From the NCBI GenBank assembly GCA_051653685.1, contig JBOFWQ010000045.1, forward strand, positions 1-18,098: a stretch of DNA of 18,098 nucleotides, read 5' to 3'. Position numbers and translations under genes: made by a program. Below are positions 8,092-13,253 of the stretch, piece by piece (within the stretch, counting starts at the first letter, position 1; every line of letters begins with the position of its first letter). This stretch comes from Faucicola sp937889485. Its GTDB lineage: Bacteria > Pseudomonadota > Gammaproteobacteria > Pseudomonadales > Moraxellaceae. The notes under the pieces were generated by a model. The model was given only the letters and a program-made list of their open reading frames with translations. It did no database searches and had not been told where the DNA came from.

Positions 8092-8694
8092 TTAGACATA
8101 TAAATCATCGTCTAGTGGCTGAGACTGCAGCACCAATTCATCACGTTTTTTTGCGACATCGATGGCAAGTTTGACCAAAAACTGTAGCTTTTGTACCGCT
8201 AGACTTACAGCAGTGATGGCTTTATTATCTACCGCCGCTGTCATGGCAGCTAGCTGTTCATATCGCTGCTCAAAGGCGGTTTCGGTTTGTGCTATCCATT
8301 CTTGTAATTGATCAGATAAGCTATCAATGGTTGCGGTAGATGCCGCGTCCAAGCTGATACGAAAATCCATCGCTTCATCTAAAAAGTTGAGATCGCGAAT
8401 AGGTGTATCGGTTGATAACACAATGCCGCGTAAAGCCAGTAGATGGGCAGCGCGGGTATCAGGCGATTTTAGCGTCTGATAGGCGTCATTAATAACCGCA
8501 GAGATTTGCTCTGTTTTTAGCTGGGCAAGATTATAAGGTGATGATTGATTGCTTGAAGAGGCAGAATTGTTCGCGAGCGATGACTGCGTATCAGGGTGAA
8601 ACTGCGCTTGGCGCGCTCGCATATGCTGCTGTAATTTGTCTATGTCTAGCTGAAATCGCGCTGGCATCCCCATTAATTCAAAATAGTTTAGCAT
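8092..8694 (-). CDS. hscB: Fe-S cluster assembly J-protein co-chaperone HscB
   Basis: HscB delivers IscU to HscA and stimulates its ATPase. The 200-residue protein has an N-terminal J domain beginning MLNYFELMGMPARFQLD, which matches E. coli HscB, with the essential HPD at residues 33-35, then the HscB-type C-terminal three-helix domain that binds IscU (DEAMDFRISLD and following). A Ser/Asn-rich stretch (about 38-53) after the HPD is somewhat longer than in E. coli, making the protein longer than the usual 170-odd residues. GAGG five bases before the ATG supports the start. It lies 20 bases after iscA in the isc operon. Confidence 0.95.
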   Translation of the reverse strand: MLNYFELMGMPARFQLDIDKLQQHMRARQAQFHPDTQSSLANNSASSSNQSSPYNLAQLKTEQISAVINDAYQTLKSPDTRAAHLLALRGIVLSTDTPIRDLNFLDEAMDFRISLDAASTATIDSLSDQLQEWIAQTETAFEQRYEQLAAMTAAVDNKAITAVSLAVQKLQFLVKLAIDVAKKRDELVLQSQPLDDDLYV

Positions 8695-8714
8695 AGCTAC
8701 CTCACTTGCTCACT

Positions 8715-9035
8715 TTAAACGGTAAAAGACTCACCACAACCACACTCACCTTTTTGGTTGGGATTGCTAAATTTAAAGCCTTCATTGAGACCTTCTTTCA
8801 CAAAGTCCATTTTAAGACCATTTAGGTATACCAAGCTTTTGGGATCAACAAACACAGTAACCCCATTACTTTCAAAACGCTGATCGTTGGGGTCGGGGTC
8901 ATCAACAAACTCTAGTACATAGGCTAGCCCCGAGCAGCCAGCGGTGCGTATTCCTACACGAATACCCTCACCTTGCCCACGATTTTGCAGAAAATTGCGT
9001 ACATGTTCTGCGGCATCATTGGTTAGTTCAATCAT
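8715..9035 (-). CDS. iscA: A-type Fe-S carrier protein IscA
   Basis: A 106-residue A-type carrier that accepts clusters or iron from the IscU machinery and passes them to target proteins. The three ligand cysteines are visible: C34 in TAGCSGLAYV and C98/C100 in the terminal ECGCGESF. Spacing and length agree with E. coli IscA (107 residues). With no iscX and no other A-type protein in view, the alternative name ErpA was considered, but the position between iscU and hscB makes IscA far more likely. AGGGG about seven bases upstream serves as ribosome site; a nearer AAGG abuts the ATG. A 139-base gap with a hairpin separates it from iscU. Confidence 0.95.
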   Translation of the reverse strand: MIELTNDAAEHVRNFLQNRGQGEGIRVGIRTAGCSGLAYVLEFVDDPDPNDQRFESNGVTVFVDPKSLVYLNGLKMDFVKEGLNEGFKFSNPNQKGECGCGESFTV

Positions 9036-9090
9036 CCTTTCGCCCCTGATGGTTAGTCATTAAATAACATAAATAGCGTAATTTTAATAA

Positions 9091-9126
9091 ATAAGCCTTA
9101 CAAGATATCACTCTAATAAGGCTTAT
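9091..9126 (-). terminator. Hairpin between iscU and iscA (attenuator or processing element)
   Basis: ATAAGCCTTA (9091-9100) and TAAGGCTTAT (9117-9126) are perfect 10-bp arms around a 16-base loop. On the minus-strand transcript the hairpin follows iscU by about 48 bases and is followed by an AU-rich but interrupted run, so it would be a leaky terminator at most. Such a structure could lower iscA-hscBA-fdx relative to iscRSU or protect a processed 3' end. The symmetry is seen; the function is inferred. Confidence 0.5.
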
Positions 9127-9174
9127 GGTCAACATACTAAGCGGTAAGTTAACATACCTGCGGTAATTTTTGAA

Positions 9175-9558
9175 CTAGGCGTCAGTTTTTGATTTGTAGT
9201 CTTCAATTGCCGCTTTGATGGCATCTTCTGCCAAGACTGAGCAATGGATTTTCACAGGTGGCAGCGCTAACTCTTCGGCAATATCTTTGTTTTTGATGGC
9301 GGTGGCTTGGTCTAGGGTTTTGCCTTTTAGCCATTCGGTGACCAATGAGCTTGAGGCAATTGCAGAGCCGCAGCCGTAAGTCTTAAAGCGCGCATCTTCA
9401 ATGATACCATCATCGCCTACTTGAATTTGTAACCGCATCACATCTCCACAAGCAGGTGCACCCACCATACCTGTGCCGACATTTTTGGCATCTTTATCTA
9501 GATTGCCCACATTGCGGGGATTTTCGTAATGGTCTAGAACTTTATCACTGTATGCCAT
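9175..9558 (-). CDS. iscU: Fe-S cluster assembly scaffold IscU
   Basis: IscU is the scaffold on which [2Fe-2S] clusters are built from IscS-derived sulfur and iron. The 127-residue protein has all three ligand cysteines, C37 (APACGD), C63 (YGCGS) and C106 (IHCS), with the conserved D39 and H105, and the HscA recognition motif LPPVK at 99-103. Length and start MAYSDKVLDHYENPRNVG match the family. A good ribosome site (GAAGGA) precedes the ATG. It lies 104 bases after iscS; a small hairpin (9580-9596, GTTGCT/AGCAAC) sits just before its ribosome site. Confidence 0.98.
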   Translation of the reverse strand: MAYSDKVLDHYENPRNVGNLDKDAKNVGTGMVGAPACGDVMRLQIQVGDDGIIEDARFKTYGCGSAIASSSLVTEWLKGKTLDQATAIKNKDIAEELALPPVKIHCSVLAEDAIKAAIEDYKSKTDA

Positions 9559-9662
9559 GTTATTTTCCTTCTTTCGCTGGTTGCTGGTGAAGCAACTGAC
9601 TAATGGGGTATATATAATTGGTTTAAAAAAGGGATTGCTAACTGCCTCAATTAGATGGGCGA

Positions 9663-10880
9663 TTAATGCTCATTCCATTCTACGCTGTTTAAGTCTACCC
9701 CTTCTTTGTACATGTCCCACAGTGGTGATAATGCGCGTAATTTTTCTACGGCACTACGCATTTGTGTAATAACGTGGTCAATGTCTTGCTCGGTGGTATA
9801 GCGACCAAAGCTAAAACGAATGGAGCTGTGCGCTAGTTCATCAGATAAACCAATGGCGCGCAATACATAAGACGGCTCTAAGGTAGCTGAGGTACAAGCT
9901 GATCCCGATGATACCGCAAAATCTTTAAGCGACATCATCAAAGATTCACCTTCAACAAAGTTAAAACTGATATTCACGATGTTGGGAATGCTATGGTCAA
10001 TATCACCGTTCAAGTAAATCTCGTCCATGTCTTTGAGCCCGTCCCATAGACGTTGGCGCAATGTCTCGATACGTGCTTCATCGGCTTGCATTCTCTCGGC
10101 CGCTACGGCAAACGCTTCACCCATGCCCACTATTTGGTGGGTTGCCAATGTGCCAGAACGCATACCGCGCTCATGACCACCGCCGTGCATCTGCGCTTTG
10201 AGGCGGATACGAGGCTTTCTTCTCACATATAACGCACCAATGCCCTTGGGTCCATAGACTTTGTGCCCAGAAAAGCTCATCAAGTCAATTTTCATGGTGT
10301 CTAGGTTAATGGGCGTTTTTCCAGCGGCTTGGGCAGCATCTACATGTAACACAATACCTTTTTCGCGCGTAATCTCGCCAATAGCGGCAACGTCAGTCAG
10401 CGTGCCCAACTCGTTGTTGACCATCATTAGGCTTACTAAGATGGTGTCTTCACGGATGGCTTCTTGAACTTGCTCCACGGTGATCAGACCTGTCCCTTGC
10501 TGCGGCTCTAGATAGGTGATGTCAAACCCTTCTGTTTCTAGCTCACGGCACACGTCTAGTACAGCTTTGTGCTCAATTTTACTGGTAATGATGTGGTTAC
10601 CCTTACCGCGATAAAATTGTGCTACGCCTTTGATAGCTAGGTTGTTGGACTCGGTTGCCCCTGAGGTAAATACAATTTCGCGCGGGTCGGCATTGATTAA
10701 ATCGGCAATTTGCTGACGTGCAGTCTCTACCGCTTCTTCAGCTTGCCAGCCAAACCCATGTGAACGCGAGGCGGGGTTACCAAATACCCCATCAAAGGTC
10801 ATATATTGCATCATTTTTTGCGCCACTTGCTCATCGATTGGCGTGGTTGCGGCATAATCTAAGTAAACTAATTTGTTCAT
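9663..10880 (-). CDS. iscS: Cysteine desulfurase IscS
   Basis: A PLP enzyme that removes sulfur from cysteine and hands it, as a persulfide, to IscU and to tRNA thiolation partners. The 405-residue protein carries the PLP lysine K207 in SGHKVYGPKG, H105 and D181 at the cofactor, and the catalytic C329 in SSGSACTSATLEPSYVL on the mobile loop. The C-terminus VDLNSVEWNEH matches IscS, the region that contacts IscU. Length is one residue more than E. coli. The start codon overlaps the stop of iscR by four bases (ATGA), showing translational coupling; GGGGAG lies eleven bases upstream inside iscR. Confidence 0.98.
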   Translation of the reverse strand: MNKLVYLDYAATTPIDEQVAQKMMQYMTFDGVFGNPASRSHGFGWQAEEAVETARQQIADLINADPREIVFTSGATESNNLAIKGVAQFYRGKGNHIITSKIEHKAVLDVCRELETEGFDITYLEPQQGTGLITVEQVQEAIREDTILVSLMMVNNELGTLTDVAAIGEITREKGIVLHVDAAQAAGKTPINLDTMKIDLMSFSGHKVYGPKGIGALYVRRKPRIRLKAQMHGGGHERGMRSGTLATHQIVGMGEAFAVAAERMQADEARIETLRQRLWDGLKDMDEIYLNGDIDHSIPNIVNISFNFVEGESLMMSLKDFAVSSGSACTSATLEPSYVLRAIGLSDELAHSSIRFSFGRYTTEQDIDHVITQMRSAVEKLRALSPLWDMYKEGVDLNSVEWNEH

Positions 10881-11497
10881 GCTAACAAATTCTCCCCAGA
10901 ATTTTGTGTTAAAGACGTGTTCAGACGTGATGATATTGCATCGGGTTTGTGTGCAGCAGGTTGGCGGTGAGAATGAGAAACAGGTGCACTTAGTGTACGC
11001 GTATGGCTATCAGACTGTGCTTCTTGCCCTGTGGGCAATGCTGCTGTTTCTTCTACCATCAAGATTTGCCGCTCAGCAATATCGAGGATATTTTGTTTAT
11101 TAATTAACGTGGCAAGCGTCACAGTGGATAGATAATTTTCAATTTGTGCAGACAATCCTGTCCATAAATCATGGGTAAGGCACATGGCACCGTCTTGGCA
11201 ATTGCCTTTACCTTCACAAGCGCGCGCGTCTACCGACTCATCCACCGCTGAAATAATACTCATAATGGTGATTTCCTCAAGTGACTTGGCAATGTGATAG
11301 CCACCCGAAGCGCCTCGTGTACTTACCACCAAACCTTTGCGCCGAAGTTTTGAGAATAACTGCTCAAGATAAGAAATCGAAATTTCTTGCCGTTTGGCAA
11401 TGTCTGACAATGAGACTGCCATTTCGTGTTTTTGCTCTTGCAACGCCAGATCTAGCAGTGCGGTCACTGCATAACGCCCGCGAGTAGTCAAACGCAT
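10877..11497 (-). CDS. iscR: Fe-S cluster-sensing Rrf2-family regulator IscR, with long C-terminal tail
   Basis: IscR binds a [2Fe-2S] cluster and then represses the isc operon; the apo form controls other genes. MRLTTRGRYAVTALLDLA is the typical start of the winged helix (to about residue 70), with the recognition helix region SISYLEQLFSKLRRKGLV. The cluster ligands C94, C100, C106 and H109 lie in ARACEGKGNCQDGAMCLTH, as in E. coli. The protein is 206 residues, against 162 in E. coli: the last 45-60 residues form a Ser/His/Thr/Gln-rich tail that is not part of the known fold. GGGGGC five bases before the ATG at 11495-11497 selects this start over the adjacent ATG at 11500 and the in-frame TTG at 11509. 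First gene of the operon, overlapping iscS by four bases. Confidence 0.96.
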   Translation of the reverse strand: MRLTTRGRYAVTALLDLALQEQKHEMAVSLSDIAKRQEISISYLEQLFSKLRRKGLVVSTRGASGGYHIAKSLEEITIMSIISAVDESVDARACEGKGNCQDGAMCLTHDLWTGLSAQIENYLSTVTLATLINKQNILDIAERQILMVEETAALPTGQEAQSDSHTRTLSAPVSHSHRQPAAHKPDAISSRLNTSLTQNSGENLLA

Positions 11498-11565
11498 CAT
11501 AGCCCCCAAATATTATCGTTATTGCAGCGCATTACACTAATGGGTATGTCTGCTATTTATCGCCT

Positions 11566-11595
11566 ATTATATGAAATTCCGAGTTATTTAGTCAA
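11566..11595 (-). promoter_or_regulatory. isc operon promoter (PiscR)
   Basis: On the minus strand TTGACT (11590-11595) and TATAAT (11566-11571) are separated by 18 bases. The predicted start point is near 11559, giving a leader of about 60 bases before iscR. This is the best promoter match in the window. Confidence 0.75.
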
Positions 11596-11599
11596 GATT
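11575..11599 (-). promoter_or_regulatory. Probable IscR type 1 operator over the -35
   Basis: The known type 1 consensus is a dyad of the form ATASYYGACT-R-W3-Y-AGTCRRSTAT. Here the left part CTTGACTAAAT fits well and the right part reads ACTCGG in place of AGTCRR, so one half is well kept and the other is degenerate. It covers the -35 hexamer, where IscR bound to a cluster would block RNA polymerase and give feedback control of the operon. The match is by eye, and the role is inferred from the family. Confidence 0.55.
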
Positions 11600-11666
11600 A
11601 AATCTTACTAATTTACTCAAGTTTGGCTGCGAAAGTCAATTAAGGTTTCAAAATAGCCCATGCCCC

Positions 11667-12335
11667 TTAAAAATAGCAAATTCCCCAGCCCACTGTACTC
11701 ACCAGCAACAGTATTATCAGCACCAACAGCACCCATTTTAGCAATTTGTTTTGACTTTGAAGCTGTGATACTTGGGTTTGTAGCGCTGTATTTTCTAATT
11801 TTTCCCCATTTAACTGTTGTTTGAGGGCAGTAATTTGCTCGCGATAATCATCTAGGGTCTTATGAGGTTTTTTGGGTTTGTCCGCTTTTTTATCACCTTT
11901 AAGCGTTTTGGTAATCAAATACAACAACTGATTGACACCAATACCGTTCAAAAATGCTTTAATTTGTTCAACTTTTTGTGCTTCACCACGTATTTGCAGC
12001 TGCTTAATGGCAGCGGTTTGGTTAGTTAATAGTGATTGCGCAATCTGCCAAGTAAAGCCATTAATGGTGACATCGACTTGTTGGCTAGGTTGTAGTTGGC
12101 GATCAAGCAAGATGCCGTTGATAGTAAAAGTAGCATAAAAAGTTACGTTTGGCACATATGAATGAATACAAAGCACTGTATTGGTCGTGGCAAGCGGATA
12201 AACTGCGCGTCTTAAATTACCATCAAATCTTAATAATAATGTGAGCAGTGTTTCAATAATCACCAAAACCACATTCAATGCTGTATAAGCGATATTATAT
12301 TGTTTGGTTGCGTTATTTTTAGAATGGTCGTTCAT
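11667..12335 (-). CDS. Unknown protein: SCP2/UbiJ-like domain, coiled coil and C-terminal membrane anchor
   Basis: A 222-residue protein with no sure relative. Residues about 15-135 can be laid on the N-terminal SCP2 fold of UbiJ: a hydrophobic helix ETLLTLLLRFDGNLRRAV, strands with VDVTINGF, and LQIRGEAQKVEQIKAFL, which parallels the LEVQGDIQVVQNFVAL segment of E. coli UbiJ. A Lys/Pro-rich linker (about 145-155) leads to a coiled coil (about 160-195, with regular Leu and Gln) and a final transmembrane helix LLKWVLLVLIILLLVSTVGWG. This would be a tail-anchored protein with its domain in the cytoplasm. UbiJ itself lacks that anchor. It lies 170 bases before iscR on the same strand and could run into the isc operon. 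If the SCP2 reading is right, a role in handling quinone precursors or another lipid is possible, but this is inference. It may be a lineage-specific membrane protein instead. Confidence 0.65.
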   Translation of the reverse strand: MNDHSKNNATKQYNIAYTALNVVLVIIETLLTLLLRFDGNLRRAVYPLATTNTVLCIHSYVPNVTFYATFTINGILLDRQLQPSQQVDVTINGFTWQIAQSLLTNQTAAIKQLQIRGEAQKVEQIKAFLNGIGVNQLLYLITKTLKGDKKADKPKKPHKTLDDYREQITALKQQLNGEKLENTALQTQVSQLQSQNKLLKWVLLVLIILLLVSTVGWGICYF

Positions 12336-12446
12336 TGAAAATTCCAGTATTGAAAATCGTAAGCGTATACAGGTTGGTTTGTATGACAGTTTTATCCATT
12401 TTAATGACTCATCGCGCCATTTTAAAACGGTATATTGTAAGTCCTG

Positions 12447-12462
12447 ATGACAATTATGTCAT
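12447..12462. repeat. Dyad ATGACA-N4-TGTCAT
   Basis: Six-base arms around ATTA, in the divergent region between the SCP2-like gene and HU, about 110 bases before the former. The form fits a dimeric regulator site. No known consensus is recognised. Confidence 0.4.
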
Positions 12463-12651
12463 GAGATATTGTTGTTTAAAAATACCACTTTACTTAGCGG
12501 CCCTTTGACCTAGCGTTTTGGGCTGAAAAAAGCATCGCTATGCTGCCACTGCGGATATAGCAGCGTTTGTCGCGTTTTGTTGAAAAAAAATGTTATTGTT
12601 TGGTATGTTTACAGGTATCTTTTGCAAAAACAAGTAAACACAGTGATAAAT

Positions 12652-12678
12652 CAAGCGATTTTGTGATTAAACCGCTTG
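12652..12678. repeat. Inverted repeat overlapping the HU -35
   Basis: CAAGCG (12652-12657) and CGCTTG (12673-12678) are exact 6-base arms around 15 bases, with the symmetry extending imperfectly outward. The right arm covers the first half of the -35 hexamer, as an operator would. Growth-phase control of HU by Fis or CRP is known in E. coli, but this is not a match to their sites that I can vouch for. Confidence 0.35.
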
Positions 12679-12704
12679 TTAAGCTTATCTAGTTTACTTA
12701 TAAT
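12676..12704 (+). promoter_or_regulatory. sigma70-type promoter of the HU gene
   Basis: TTGTTA (12676-12681) and TATAAT (12699-12704) with the ideal 17-base spacer. The predicted start point is near 12711, giving a leader of about 95 bases to the ATG of HU. Confidence 0.75.
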
Positions 12705-12804
12705 CGAGGCATAATTACTTAGTTGATGTGCCAAGCCTTGTTCGGTGCATTGTTTTAGGTATATATAACGCTATTCTCATCCATAAATTTTGAAGGATAT
12801 TCTC

Positions 12805-13077
12805 ATGAATAAATCAGAGTTAATTGACAACATCGCTAAAAAAAGCGGCTTAACTAAAGCACAATCAACTGACGCATTAAACGCATTTATCGCGACTATT
12901 GGTGAAGCAATGCAAGCCAATGACAGCGTTTCTTTGGTAGGTTTTGGTACTTTTAGCGTTAAAGAGCGTCAAGCCCGTGTTGGTCGCAACCCACAAACCA
13001 AAGAAGAGATTCAAATTCCTGCCAGCAAAGTACCTAGCTTTAAAGCTGGTAAAAGCTTAAAAGATATGGTTAACTAA
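12805..13077 (+). CDS. hupB: DNA-binding protein HU (beta type)
   Basis: HU is a small nucleoid protein that bends and wraps DNA as a dimer. The 90-residue sequence MNKSELIDNIAKKSGLTKAQ starts as HU-beta does, with the dimer core GFGTFSVKERQARVGRNP and the DNA-binding arm NPQTKEEIQIPASKVPSFKAGK. Length and sequence are ordinary for the family. The ATG at 12805 has GAAGGA seven bases upstream; an in-frame TTG five codons earlier would place the ribosome site inside the gene and is rejected. Monocistronic, with its own promoter and terminator. The alpha/beta distinction cannot be made with certainty in a one-HU genome. Confidence 0.95.
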   Translation: MNKSELIDNIAKKSGLTKAQSTDALNAFIATIGEAMQANDSVSLVGFGTFSVKERQARVGRNPQTKEEIQIPASKVPSFKAGKSLKDMVN

Positions 13078-13124
13078 TTTTCCCATATTTTTCGTGAGCG
13101 CTTTGTCGCTGGTATTGATTGAAG

Positions 13125-13157
13125 GGCATATTTGATTAGCAAATATGCCTTTTTTTT
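13125..13157 (+). terminator. Rho-independent terminator of HU
   Basis: GGCATATTTG (13125-13134) and CAAATATGCC (13140-13149) form a perfect 10-bp stem with an ATTAG loop, followed by eight T's. It lies 48 bases after the HU stop. Confidence 0.93.
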
Positions 13158-13195
13158 GTGAGTTGTTTGTAATGTTAGGGGTTTTGGCAAAAGAT

Positions 13196-13227
13196 AAAAA
13201 TAGCGGTAATGGTAACCGCTATTTTTT
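13196..13227. terminator. Bidirectional terminator, mainly for mltD
   Basis: Arms AAAAATAGCGGT (13196-13207) and ACCGCTATTTTT (13215-13226) surround a 7-base loop. T-runs on both strands let it work in both directions. On the minus strand it follows the mltD stop by about 27 bases; on the plus strand it backs up the HU terminator. Confidence 0.92.
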
Positions 13228-13253
13228 TGGGTCAAATTGCTGTCAATAAACCA

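Larger units (their letters stand above)
12336..12804. other. 469-base upstream region between the SCP2-like gene and HU
   Basis: No convincing reading frame is present. The region holds the HU promoter (12676-12704), an inverted repeat TGACA-ATTA-TGTCA type dyad at 12447-12462, an imperfect dyad over the HU -35 (12652-12678), and mutually exclusive short stems (GCTAT/ATAGC and GCTGC/GCAGC) around 12536-12568. A second, weaker HU promoter may use TTGTTC (12738-12743) and TATATA (12762-12767). The minus-strand promoter of the SCP2-like gene should also lie here, but I could not place it. Confidence 0.5.

Noticed and set aside
10873..11103. 76-codon plus-strand frame over the end of iscR
   Set aside because: Opposite to well-supported iscR and iscS coding, and without ribosome site or family features.
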